Shown here: piece by piece, positions 1 to 6,605 of the stretch
Numbering within the stretch: position 1 is the first letter of the stretch
Layout of the letters: every line of letters starts with the position of its first letter
NCBI GenBank assembly: GCA_934254925.1
Contig: CAKQMD010000021.1
Span: 1 to 19,883 of the forward strand
Reading direction: 5' to 3'
DNA: 19,883 nt
DNA from: an uncultured Alphaproteobacteria bacterium
GTDB taxonomy: Bacteria > Pseudomonadota > Alphaproteobacteria > RF32 > CAG-239
Position numbers and translations under genes: made by a program
The notes under the pieces: model-generated
The model's database searches: none
Told to the model about the DNA's origin: nothing
What the model saw: the letters and a program-made list of their open reading frames with translations, nothing else

Positions 1-92
1 TTTCGTGACAATCTATAAACATACTATAAAAGAAACGAGAAACTGCCTCAAAAAACTTACAAAACTTTTCCTCAGCCAATCGGCGTTTTGGA

Positions 93-130
93 TATAATCT
101 ATTGGCCGCTTTATTGTCGGATTAGACAAA
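93..130 (-). repeat. 38-bp repeat, left copy (inverted relative to the right end)
   Basis: This stretch is the exact reverse complement of 19846-19883. It begins 5 bases beyond the stop codon of the metallopeptidase gene and, read on the minus strand, has the same orientation relative to that gene as the right copy has to hppA. It contains a small dyad, TTGTC-6 nt-GACAA. Identity stops at 131 on one side; on the other side the comparison is cut off by the window end. The sequence shows the repeat; a dispersed family is inferred. Confidence 0.85.
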
Positions 131-135
131 AATCC

Positions 136-846
136 TTATCGGAAAAGATAGAGACTGCGACCTTGGTTTTTGAGCCAGAGGCGGCCTTTTTTATAATCGG
201 GACACAGCTCCCGAACGCAGTTCCAAAAAGCGGGGGAATGGTCCTGATGTCGTAAGTGCGCGCATTCATGCGCCATGAGGTAGTCAATGACAAAATCGGG
301 GGCCAGGGCTATGCGCCAATTGTAATTGATATTGCCGCGGTTGGAACAGCTGCCCCAGCGGGATTTGGTGTCTTTTATGGTAACGCCGTTTAAATGACAG
401 TCCAGCCGCTCGGACAAGGTTTTGCTGCGGGAAAGAAATTCGGCGGCGGCTTGTCTTTTGATGAAGTCGCATAAACGTCGGTGTAAAAATTCCTTGCTGC
501 CGGAAACAAAAATGCAGTTTTCTTCCAATCGCACGCCGCAGCGCAAGTCGGGGCGGTGGCGGATAGTGTAGTCGCGTCCGAAGAGGGAGAGGGTTTCACC
601 GTCTTGGAAGGAGCGCTCGGGCGGCAGTTGTTCCAAAGTCTTTTTCAGCCAGACTTCATGGCTTTTGACAAAGGCAACGGCTTTCTTTTCCGAGCAGCGC
701 GGCGGCAAGGTCAGTACGGGCAGGCGTTCTTTGGAATCGACCCGCAGCGTCAGACGTTTGGCCAGAGGCGAGCGAACAACCTTTATCTCAAAGCCCAGTG
801 CGGACTGAATGTCAAAGGTCTTCCCAGTCAATAAGGTAATTTTCAT
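136..846 (-). CDS. YgjP-like (DUF45) zinc metallopeptidase
   Basis: A 236-aa protein of the YgjP-like metallopeptidase family, DUF45, related to M48-type gluzincins. The HExxH zinc site is HECAH at residues 193-197, followed by His203 as a probable third ligand. The conserved RWGSCS block just before it (163-168) is typical of the family. There is no signal peptide and no membrane segment, so it is expected in the cytoplasm. No physiological substrate is firmly established for the family. The ATG at 846 lies 35 bases inside the end of the upstream ycgN-like gene, so translation is probably coupled. It is the last gene of the dnaB-ycgN-ycgN operon. The start is less certain than the family call because the overlap is long and the ribosome binding site (AGAAGA) is weak. 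Confidence 0.85.
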   Translation of the reverse strand: MKITLLTGKTFDIQSALGFEIKVVRSPLAKRLTLRVDSKERLPVLTLPPRCSEKKAVAFVKSHEVWLKKTLEQLPPERSFQDGETLSLFGRDYTIRHRPDLRCGVRLEENCIFVSGSKEFLHRRLCDFIKRQAAAEFLSRSKTLSERLDCHLNGVTIKDTKSRWGSCSNRGNINYNWRIALAPDFVIDYLMAHECAHLRHQDHSPAFWNCVRELCPDYKKGRLWLKNQGRSLYLFR

Positions 847-1318
847 AGTCTTCTATTCCGCTTTCCGAAACTGTTTCTCTATTTTTGAGGGACATACCCG
901 CCCGGTGGACGGAATCGGCTCTTCCGGTGAGCAGCGGGTGCCACTCCGGCAGGTCATAGCCGTTGTCCAAGAGCCAATAGGCGCAGGTTTTGGGAAGCCA
1001 GCGCGGTTTTTCCCGTACAGCTTTGAGGTCGATGTCCCGACAATCGGGCACTTTTTCAAAACGATGTTCGTAAATTCGGCAAAGGCAACTTTCGCAATCA
1101 AGAAAACGGCAGCGCGTTTTGGTGAATTTTATCTCTCGACGGATTTGGATTTTGTTGAGGCAGCATTTGCCGCAGCCGTCGCACAAGAGTTCCCATTCGG
1201 CTTTGCTCAGTTGCTCCAGCGGCTTTTTTTTCCAAAATTCAGGCTCGAAATCGGACAGATGGTCAAAACGGGTCTGCGGGTTGAAATCTGCTTCGATAAT
1301 GTATGTTTCTTCGCTCAT
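812..1318 (-). CDS. UPF0260 (YcgN-like) cysteine-cluster protein, copy 1
   Basis: A 168-aa member of the UPF0260/YcgN family, annotated as zinc- or iron-cluster binding (YkgJ-like fold); its biochemical role is unknown. The diagnostic motif CDGCGKCC is at residues 46-53. Further cysteines at 70, 75, 78, 80, 93 and 112 could complete a metal site. The family block around DLPEWHPLLTG is at 122-132. The N-terminus is about 25 residues longer than in the neighbouring paralogue. The start codon overlaps the stop of the preceding paralogue as ATGA (4-nt overlap), a sign of translational coupling. The family is common in proteobacteria as a single gene; two adjacent copies are less usual. Confidence 0.88.
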   Translation of the reverse strand: MSEETYIIEADFNPQTRFDHLSDFEPEFWKKKPLEQLSKAEWELLCDGCGKCCLNKIQIRREIKFTKTRCRFLDCESCLCRIYEHRFEKVPDCRDIDLKAVREKPRWLPKTCAYWLLDNGYDLPEWHPLLTGRADSVHRAGMSLKNRETVSESGIEDYENYLIDWEDL

Positions 1319-1746
1319 AAGGTTTCGTCTTCAATAATATGATCTTCCCAATCTTGTTCCCGAACGTCGAGTTCGGAAACGCAACGGGCGCAAACGGTGT
1401 GTTCCGCCGCCAGAGGCTTTCCGGTTATCAGCGGGTGCCAGTCCGGCAGCGTTCCTGTTTCATAAAAAATGCGGTAGGCGCAGTCTAGCGGCATCCACTG
1501 CAATTGTCCGACGTTTTGTGGCGTCAGCTTGAGACATTCGGGGACCAGTTTGCAGCGATCGGCGTATTCTCGGCAGCGACCGCTCGTTTTATCAAAATAA
1601 CGGCAGACGATATCGGTATAGCAAAGTTGTCCGCTGGCTTCGTCCTCCAGTTTGAATAAGCAACATTTGCCGCAATGGGTGCACAAAGATTCCCATTCCT
1701 CTTCGCTCAGGTTGCCAAGACTTTTCTCCTGCCAAAAAGCGTTCAT
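1315..1746 (-). CDS. UPF0260 (YcgN-like) cysteine-cluster protein, copy 2
   Basis: A 143-aa UPF0260 protein, paralogous to its downstream neighbour and close to the usual YcgN length. CTHCGKCC is at residues 22-29, other cysteines are at 42, 48, 58, 65, 71 and 89, and the family block DWHPLITG is at 102-109. It has an extra CARC pair at 119-122 that the other copy lacks, so the two have diverged and may not be redundant. Its ATG shares one base with the dnaB stop (TGATG), and an AGGTGA ribosome binding site sits inside the end of dnaB. It is therefore cotranscribed with dnaB. Function unknown beyond probable metal or Fe-S binding. Confidence 0.88.
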   Translation of the reverse strand: MNAFWQEKSLGNLSEEEWESLCTHCGKCCLFKLEDEASGQLCYTDIVCRYFDKTSGRCREYADRCKLVPECLKLTPQNVGQLQWMPLDCAYRIFYETGTLPDWHPLITGKPLAAEHTVCARCVSELDVREQDWEDHIIEDETL

Positions 1747-3221
1747 CAGTCACCTATTCTTTCCGGCAAGTATTCTTCCTGCGCCAGGTTGCCGAATTGG
1801 GCGTAGTCACCGTTCCAATAAAGTTGGACCGTTCCGGTGGGGCCGTGACGCTGTTTGCCGATGATGACTTCGCAGACATTTTGTGTCGCCCGTTTGCGCG
1901 CTTCCCATTCTTCCATGCGCTTTTGCAGGTGTTCCTGGGTTTCGGAGGCTTTTTGTTTGGGCTCCTCATTTTGGAGGTAGTAGTTTTCGCGGTAGACGAA
2001 CATGACGATGTCGGCGTCTTGCTCGATGGAACCGGATTCACGAAGGTCAGACATGACGGGGCGTTTGTCATCGCGTTGTTCCACGCCACGGTTTAGCTGT
2101 GACAAGGCGATGACTGGAACGTTGAGTTCCTTGGCCAAAATTTTGAGACCGCGCGAGATTTCCGAGAGTTCCTGCACGCGGTTGCCTTCGTTTTTCTTAG
2201 AACCGGAACCGACAATCAGCTGAATATAGTCGATGATGATGGCGCCTAGTCCTTTGTTGCGTTTGAGGCGTCGGGAACGGGTGCGGATGGTGTTGATGTT
2301 GAGGCCCGGTGTATCGTCAATATAAAGAGGAATACGCTCCAACTCGCGGACGGCGGCGGCAATGCGGGTAAATTCGGCGTTGTCAAGCTCGCCGGTACGC
2401 ATTTTGTGGCCGTTGGTCTGGGTAACGGTGGAGAGAATACGACTGGCCAATTGGTCGGCTGACATTTCAAGGGAGAAAAATGCGACGCCTTTGCTTTTTT
2501 CATCTAGGTTTTTAGCCGAAGCCATGTATTCGGCCACGTTGTAAGCGATGTTCGTGGCCAAGGCGGTTTTGCCCATGGCGGGACGTCCGGCGATGATGAT
2601 CAGGTCAGAATTGTTGAGGCCGCCGGTTTTGTTGTCAAGAGCGTCCAGCGCGGTGGGAAGCCCCGAGATCTTTCCCTCTTTTTGATAAGCTGCTTCAATA
2701 TGGCTGAGCGAGCTGACAAGGGCTTCGGAAAAATCAACAAAACCGCCTTGATGCTCCCCTTGGTTGGAGAGGTCAAACAGCTTTTTTTCCGCGGTTTCTA
2801 TTTGTTCCATGGCGTCAGAATCGAGATCTTCCTTCGTGGCGTCATTGACGATTTCAAACCCGGTGTTGATGAGTTCTCGCCGCAGATATTTGTCATAAAT
2901 GAATTGTGCGTAATATTCGGCGTTGGTCAGCGGCGTGGCACTGTCAGCCAATTTGACCAAATATTGATGCCCGCCGACATCGTTTAAGGTGCCTTCTTGC
3001 TCAAAATAATTCTTCAGGGTGATGACGTCGGCAATGTGGCCGCGCTGGATGAGCTTGGAGATGACCTCAAAAACTTTGGCGTGAATCGAGTCGGCAAAGT
3101 GAACGGGCTTGAGAAATTCCGAAACTTTTTCAAAGGCTTTGTTGTTGGCCAAAATGGCGCCGAGGAGCGCTTGTTCGGCTTCGAGGTTTTGCGGCAGTAG
3201 CGCAGGGTCTAAACGGTCCAT
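1746..3221 (-). CDS. dnaB: replicative DNA helicase DnaB
   Basis: A 491-aa hexameric replicative helicase that unwinds DNA ahead of the polymerase on the lagging-strand template. The N-terminal DnaB domain (about 10-120) begins with the typical LPQNLEAEQALLGAI segment. A linker follows, then the RecA-like C-terminal domain with Walker A AGRPAMGKT at 211-219 and a Walker B region ending IIIDYIQL. The later SDLRESGSIEQDAD block carries the arginine-finger and DNA-loop region. Length is normal and no intein is present. The ATG at 3221 is preceded by AGAGAG. It is the first gene of an operon with two ycgN-like genes and a DUF45 metallopeptidase, with start/stop overlaps throughout. Confidence 0.97.
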   Translation of the reverse strand: MDRLDPALLPQNLEAEQALLGAILANNKAFEKVSEFLKPVHFADSIHAKVFEVISKLIQRGHIADVITLKNYFEQEGTLNDVGGHQYLVKLADSATPLTNAEYYAQFIYDKYLRRELINTGFEIVNDATKEDLDSDAMEQIETAEKKLFDLSNQGEHQGGFVDFSEALVSSLSHIEAAYQKEGKISGLPTALDALDNKTGGLNNSDLIIIAGRPAMGKTALATNIAYNVAEYMASAKNLDEKSKGVAFFSLEMSADQLASRILSTVTQTNGHKMRTGELDNAEFTRIAAAVRELERIPLYIDDTPGLNINTIRTRSRRLKRNKGLGAIIIDYIQLIVGSGSKKNEGNRVQELSEISRGLKILAKELNVPVIALSQLNRGVEQRDDKRPVMSDLRESGSIEQDADIVMFVYRENYYLQNEEPKQKASETQEHLQKRMEEWEARKRATQNVCEVIIGKQRHGPTGTVQLYWNGDYAQFGNLAQEEYLPERIGD

Positions 3222-3258
3222 GGTTCTCTCTAAAAATTAGTCGTTTTTCTTGAGTTTC

Positions 3259-3287
3259 CTTATAAACAATATTTTGCAGAAAGACAA
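3259..3287 (-). promoter_or_regulatory. probable sigma-70 promoter of the dnaB operon
   Basis: Read on the minus strand, a -35 box TTGTCT (3287-3282) and a -10 box TATAAG (3264-3259) are separated by exactly 17 nt, leaving a short leader before the dnaB ATG at 3221. It lies downstream of the rpmB terminator, so dnaB would be transcribed independently of rpmB. Confidence 0.6.
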
Positions 3288-3330
3288 AGATATTAGTAAG
3301 TGCTTTTGCACAGCCTGTGAATTATGGGGA

Positions 3331-3361
3331 TAAAAAAACCGGCAGATTTTTTTCTGCCGGT
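3331..3361 (-). terminator. intrinsic terminator of rpmB
   Basis: A perfect 9-bp stem ACCGGCAGA/TCTGCCGGT (3338-3346 with 3353-3361) around a 6-nt A/T loop. On the minus strand it is followed directly by a run of T residues. It starts 24 bases after the rpmB stop codon. Confidence 0.9.
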
Positions 3362-3384
3362 CGAAAAGCATGAAAGTGCTTGTA

Positions 3385-3672
3385 TTAGTTGTTTTTATTG
3401 CCTTTAGCAATTGCTTTTTTAATTTTTTTGGCTTCATCCGAAAGTTTGGCATTTGAAGTGCTTTCCAAATAAGCATCCAGACCGCCGTTGTGCTCAATCG
3501 AACGCAGAGTCTTGGAGCAAACTTTGAGTTTGAAGATCCGGCCAAGTTTTTCACTTAAGAGTGATACAACTTGCAGGTTAGGCAGAAAACGACGCCGAGT
3601 GCGGTTGTTAGCGTGGCTGACATTGTTGCCGCTCATAACGCCGGTGCCTGAAATATCACATTTTTTAGCCAT
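3385..3672 (-). CDS. rpmB: 50S ribosomal protein L28
   Basis: A 95-aa bacterial L28 protein. The N-terminal signature MAKKCDISGTGVMSGNNVSH and the following NNRTRRRFLPNLQ are diagnostic, and the length matches the family. It is a component of the large ribosomal subunit. The ATG is preceded by AAGGA at a suitable distance. It is monocistronic, with its own promoter at 3704-3732 and a strong terminator at 3331-3361. It lacks the usual rpmG neighbour, which is common outside gammaproteobacteria. Confidence 0.96.
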   Translation of the reverse strand: MAKKCDISGTGVMSGNNVSHANNRTRRRFLPNLQVVSLLSEKLGRIFKLKVCSKTLRSIEHNGGLDAYLESTSNAKLSDEAKKIKKAIAKGNKNN

Positions 3673-3703
3673 TTTTTGATTCCTTTTTTAAACTGTTTGC
3701 TTG

Positions 3704-3732
3704 TTAATAGCGATATTTAGCGGATAAGTCAA
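3704..3732 (-). promoter_or_regulatory. probable sigma-70 promoter of rpmB
   Basis: On the minus strand, TTGACT (3732-3727) and TATTAA (3709-3704) are separated by 17 nt, about 30 bases upstream of the rpmB start at 3672. Both boxes are close to consensus. Confidence 0.65.
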
Positions 3733-3741
3733 GTGGAAAAG

Positions 3742-3770
3742 TTGACGGAAAGTAAAAATTTATGTAGATC
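3742..3770 (+). promoter_or_regulatory. possible promoter of the tRNA-Arg gene
   Basis: TTGACG at 3742-3747 and a poorer -10 (TAGATC, 3765-3770) with a 17-nt spacer, about 40 bp before the tRNA. The -35 is good and the -10 matches only three of six consensus bases. Confidence 0.35.
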
Positions 3771-3808
3771 TTTCAAAAAAAATGGTGTAATGATGTGAAT
3801 CGTCGCAT

Positions 3809-3885
3809 GTACCCGTAGCTCAGTTGGATAGAGTATCAGCCTCCGACGCTGAGGGTCGTGGGTTCGAATCCCTCCGGGTACGCCA
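3809..3885 (+). tRNA. tRNA-Arg (anticodon CCG)
   Basis: A full cloverleaf can be folded by eye. The acceptor stem is GTACCCG/CGGGTAC (3809-3815 with 3875-3881), and the D stem GCTC/GAGT. The anticodon stem is TCAGC/GCTGA around loop CTCCGAC, giving anticodon CCG at 3843-3845, which reads the Arg codon CGG. The variable loop is GGGTC and the T loop TTCGAAT. Discriminator G and CCA (3883-3885) are genomically encoded. One oddity: the T stem GTGGG/CCCTC has a T-T mismatch at its second pair (3859/3873). The 3' end of this gene is duplicated downstream. Confidence 0.95.
3867..3883 (+). repeat. tRNA 3'-end direct repeat, copy 1 (within the tRNA)
   Basis: Seventeen bases from the T loop to the first C of CCA (AATCCCTCCGGGTACGC) recur exactly at 4047-4063, 180 bp downstream. 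With two mismatches the similarity extends about 10 bases further into the flank. Duplication of the T-arm to 3'-end block of a tRNA is the classical footprint of integrase-mediated insertion (attL/attR). Confidence 0.85.
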
Positions 3886-3924
3886 TAAGCAAATGCCACC
3901 TTTTATAAGGTGGCATTTGCTTAT
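3885..3924 (+). repeat. perfect 18-bp hairpin abutting the tRNA 3' end
   Basis: The 18 bases at 3885-3902 pair perfectly with 3907-3924 around a 4-nt TTAT loop. The first base is the A of the tRNA CCA. No T run follows on either strand, so it is not a standard intrinsic terminator, although it could act in 3' processing or termination of the tRNA transcript. Its CCACC/GGTGG core resembles the terminator stem after the downstream copy of the tRNA end. Confidence 0.8.
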
Positions 3925-4046
3925 GTTGAGTACCGGCGGATTTGAGCTCACGGGGAAGTGGGTTTGACTACCAGCGAGAGGCGGGCGGAAGAACGCCGGA
4001 AAGCGAAGCGAACGAGCGCCTGTGCAACTCAAGCGAAGCGCAGGGT

Positions 4047-4063
4047 AATCCCTCCGGGTACGC
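4047..4063 (+). repeat. tRNA 3'-end direct repeat, copy 2 (att-like remnant)
   Basis: Exact copy of the last 17 tRNA bases before CCA is complete; here the CCA is changed to CTA. It is not preceded by a tRNA body. It is followed closely by a good terminator, as if this were the original flank of the tRNA gene displaced by an insertion. Confidence 0.8.
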
Positions 4064-4071
4064 TATAAACA

Positions 4072-4098
4072 AAAAACCACCCTCTTGGGGTGGTTTTT
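4072..4098 (+). terminator. intrinsic terminator, probably for the tRNA-Arg transcript
   Basis: Stem AAAAACCACCC/GGGTGGTTTTT (4072-4082 with 4088-4098) with a 5-nt loop; the right arm ends in a T run on the plus strand. The left arm's A run could also make it work on the minus strand, for the acetyltransferase transcript. Confidence 0.75.
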
Positions 4099-4250
4099 GC
4101 GTCTCTTCTGCTCAAATGTTGCAAGGCTCGTTCCCGGGGAGGGATGCAAGTCTTTTAGCTTCGCAGCGGTCGCTGTCGCTTCCTTCGCTCAACTGAACAA
4201 GGCTAGAGATGTCGCCAATCGACAGCCGTCGATCAGGACAGCTTTTTATG

Positions 4251-5102
4251 TTATACAGGGTCATTTGACGTTATTGAGATATGAGCGCAGCATGAAAGCA
4301 GGCAGCAATTTGGCTCTTTTTTTTCTATGTTGTCGTTTTTCCAGCGCTTCATCCATTTTTCAAGGGAGCACTTGTGTTCGATCCAACTGCTGAAGCCGCG
4401 TTGTTGAGCATGAAAGCGGAGAGCCAATTGTTTATGGTCATTAGTGTTAATGGCACCGGTACAAAGTGCGTAAGTATTTTGTGTGCCGAAATTTTGTATA
4501 TAAAACCTGTCTAACGCTTCGGCAAAAAGTTTTCCGATCCCTTTCCCCTGCAAAGTCGGGCAGATTGCAATCGTATCATTGTAAATCAGTTTGTTTTCGG
4601 TAGGGACGCCTTCTTCTTCCAGTTCCTTCGCTTCCGGGGTGTGAGCTTCGATTAGCTGAAAGGAAGCAAATCCGACCGGTCTGTTGGTGGCGATTTCTTC
4701 TAAAACAAAAATGTCGCTTTTTTGGGCATAGGCGGCATAAGATTCTTCCGTTCCGTCAAAATAAATGGGAAAGTTGTTTTCATAACGGCCATATTTATTG
4801 TATACGGCCATAAATTCTTTTGGGTTAAAGTTTTGTTCGAAAAACAGATTGTCGGCGTTGGGTTGGGCATCAAGAGGAGCGGTGTTTTGGTTATTGTAAG
4901 TTCCTTTTGGGGTGAAGGCGCTGCTTTTTACGATGCGATAGCCTTTGTTCAGCAATTGTACCAAAGTTTTATCAATGCCTTCATATCCTCCTTGTGCGAG
5001 TTCTGTTTTCCTTTCATCGGACATCGTGCCGTACCAATAGGCTAATTCTTGCTTTTCATCAGAACCGTATAATTCAAGCATTCTGGTTTTCCAATTAGAC
5101 AT
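4251..5102 (-). CDS. GNAT-family N-acetyltransferase with an unrecognised N-terminal region
   Basis: A 283-aa protein whose C-terminal half is a GNAT fold. The acetyl-CoA pyrophosphate loop (motif A, Q-x-x-G-x-G) is QGKGIG at residues 185-190, after the beta-4 strand segment YNDTIAICPTL. The first 125 residues match nothing I can name. The tail after about residue 255 is short and holds two CC pairs (266-267, 271-272). The start is placed at ATG 5102: AGGAG lies 8 nt upstream and a near-consensus promoter sits just before it. An in-frame extension to 5228 would cover that promoter and has no ribosome binding site. The substrate cannot be deduced. The gene stands alone, divergent from the MFS exporter. 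Confidence 0.8.
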   Translation of the reverse strand: MSNWKTRMLELYGSDEKQELAYWYGTMSDERKTELAQGGYEGIDKTLVQLLNKGYRIVKSSAFTPKGTYNNQNTAPLDAQPNADNLFFEQNFNPKEFMAVYNKYGRYENNFPIYFDGTEESYAAYAQKSDIFVLEEIATNRPVGFASFQLIEAHTPEAKELEEEGVPTENKLIYNDTIAICPTLQGKGIGKLFAEALDRFYIQNFGTQNTYALCTGAINTNDHKQLALRFHAQQRGFSSWIEHKCSLEKWMKRWKNDNIEKKEPNCCLLSCCAHISITSNDPV

Positions 5103-5134
5103 TCTGTATTCTCCTAGTGGTGAAACTTGACAAA

Positions 5135-5164
5135 ATTTTACTATTTTGGACCTGTGTTTGTCAA
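5135..5164 (-). promoter_or_regulatory. strong sigma-70 promoter of the acetyltransferase gene
   Basis: On the minus strand a perfect TTGACA (5164-5159) and TAAAAT (5140-5135) are separated by 18 nt. The predicted leader is about 25 nt, ending in AGGAG and the ATG at 5102. This supports the shorter start. Confidence 0.7.
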
Positions 5165-5349
5165 TATCTGCCTTCATCTTGACGATATTCCCTTTTTTCT
5201 CTCCTGAAGAAAAAAAGATTGCCGCCAAGAGGAAAAGGCTTTGCTTTCATAACGATTTTTTATAAAAATAAAAGTTGTTTTCGTTTTTTTCGAGAAATTT
5301 TAAAAGCGGCGGTTATATAAGAAAGCAAGTGGATTTTAGGTGAAAAGAA

Positions 5350-6504
5350 ATGAAGAAAAGTTTGTTTGCCTTGGCCTGCGGTACTTTTGGCCTGGGAATG
5401 GCCGAGTTTTTGATGATGAGCATTTTGTCTCTGATTGCCCGGGACATGCGGGTCAGTATTCCTGAGGCAGGACATTTTATTGCGGCCTATGCCTTGGGGG
5501 TTTGCAGCGGTGCTTTGCTGTTGGCTTTTATGTTTCGCAGCAAGCCGCTTAAGACTCTTCTGCTGGGGCTTGTTTTTTTGTTTGCAGTCGGGAATTTTTG
5601 CGCGGCGTTGTCTTCGGGGTATTTTATGATGTTGGCCATGCGTTTTGTTTCCGGCTTGCCGCATGGCGCGTTTTTTGGGGTGGGAGCGATCGTGGCCGAG
5701 AAAATTGCGCCGAAGGGAAAGCAGACCGAGGCGGTGAGCCTGATGATCGCCGGAATGACGGTTGCCAATTTGCTGGGGATTCCGGCAGGGACGTATCTTT
5801 CGCAGGCGTACGGATGGCGGGAGACGTTTATGGCGGTGGCCGGTTGGGGTGTTGTGACTTTGCTGGCAATCAAGCTATGGGTTCCCGTTTTGCCGGGGTT
5901 GCCGGACAAGGGTTTGGCCGGGCAGTTTGCTTTTTTGAAGACGCCGGCGCCTTGGCTTTTGCTGGCGGCGATTATGTTTGGCAACGGCAGTATTTTTTGC
6001 TGGTACAGCTATATTAATCCGATTATGACCAAAGTTGCCGGTTTTGCGCCTGAGGATTTGACGTTTTTGATGATGGTTTCCGGTGCGGGAATGGTGTTTG
6101 GCAATTTGGTGAGCGGTTGGCTTTCGGACGTTTATTCTCCCGCGAAGATCGCTTTGGTGCTGCAGGCTTTGACGGCGGTGGTTTTGCTGTTGATCTTTTT
6201 GAAGGCTTCTGATCCGTCGGCGGCCGTGTTTTTGATGTTTGCGGGCATGGCCTGCCTTTTCGGCCTGTCTTCGCCGCAGCAGGTTTTGATCATTAAATAT
6301 GCGCCGGGAGGAGAAATGCTCGGTGCTTCGGGAGCGCAGGTCTTTTTTAATCTGGGCAATGCGCTCGGCGCTTTCAGCGGCGGATTGCCGATCATTTGGG
6401 GATATGCTTACAATTATGCCGCGTTGCCCGGCGCGGCGTTTGCCGTTGCCGGTTTTGGCATTTTGTGGTTTTTCCGGCGAAAATACGTTGCTTCCGCCGT
6501 TTAA
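5350..6504 (+). CDS. MFS transporter, DHA1/AraJ-like efflux permease
   Basis: A 384-aa polytopic inner-membrane protein with about 12 hydrophobic segments and the overall pattern of the drug/sugar efflux (DHA1, AraJ/YdhP-like) branch of the major facilitator superfamily. The first helix carries the FGLGMAEFLMM segment typical of this branch. There is a short basic loop FRSKPLKT after helix 2, and SGWLSDVYSPAK marks the equivalent loop in the second half. It ends in a basic FFRRKY tail. An AGGTG ribosome binding site precedes the ATG. These proteins are proton-driven exporters, but sequence alone does not give the substrate. It is probably monocistronic; proS behind it has its own promoter. 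Confidence 0.88.
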   Translation: MKKSLFALACGTFGLGMAEFLMMSILSLIARDMRVSIPEAGHFIAAYALGVCSGALLLAFMFRSKPLKTLLLGLVFLFAVGNFCAALSSGYFMMLAMRFVSGLPHGAFFGVGAIVAEKIAPKGKQTEAVSLMIAGMTVANLLGIPAGTYLSQAYGWRETFMAVAGWGVVTLLAIKLWVPVLPGLPDKGLAGQFAFLKTPAPWLLLAAIMFGNGSIFCWYSYINPIMTKVAGFAPEDLTFLMMVSGAGMVFGNLVSGWLSDVYSPAKIALVLQALTAVVLLLIFLKASDPSAAVFLMFAGMACLFGLSSPQQVLIIKYAPGGEMLGASGAQVFFNLGNALGAFSGGLPIIWGYAYNYAALPGAAFAVAGFGILWFFRRKYVASAV

Positions 6505-6528
6505 AACACATATTTTGCGTAAAAATCC

Positions 6529-6556
6529 TTGTATGTTTATTTTTCTGAGGTATAAA
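6529..6556 (+). promoter_or_regulatory. probable promoter of proS
   Basis: TTGTAT (6529-6534) and TATAAA (6551-6556) with a 16-nt spacer, about 50 nt before the proS ATG. It lies in the 100-bp gap after the MFS gene. Confidence 0.5.
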
Positions 6557-6605
6557 CAGAAAATGAATTTAATTTGTCAGATCCGAAAAATAGGGAACAT
6601 CTACA

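Larger units (their letters stand above)
3925..4250. other. gene-free region between the tRNA and the acetyltransferase gene
   Basis: No convincing coding sequence here. The part between the two tRNA-end repeats (3925-4046) is GC-rich, with the repeated words AGCGAAGCG and GAAGCGAACG. It does not align with the body of the tRNA at the 180-bp offset, so it is not a full tandem tRNA copy. After the terminator (4072-4098) the sequence to 4250 holds related words on the opposite strand (GCTTCGC, CTTCGCTC) and no recognisable element. Confidence 0.5.

Noticed and set aside
1..135. TATAAT at 93-98 as a plus-strand promoter
   Set aside because: It lies in the 38-bp repeat, no acceptable -35 is found at 16-18 nt, and no plus-strand gene follows.
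3820..4032. Minus-strand 70-codon open frame across the tRNA gene
   Set aside because: It is the antisense of the tRNA; the peptide RRDSNPRPSASEADTLSN is a well-known spurious translation of tRNA genes. No ribosome binding site.
3809..4065. Second, degenerate tRNA gene behind tRNA-Arg
   Set aside because: Only the last 17 bases before CCA (27 with two mismatches) are shared; at the 180-bp offset the rest of the tRNA has no match, so it is not a decayed tandem copy.
3942..4393. Two overlapping plus-strand open frames after the tRNA
   Set aside because: No ribosome binding site, no recognisable protein, and they run through the tRNA-end repeat, a terminator and the acetyltransferase coding region on the other strand.
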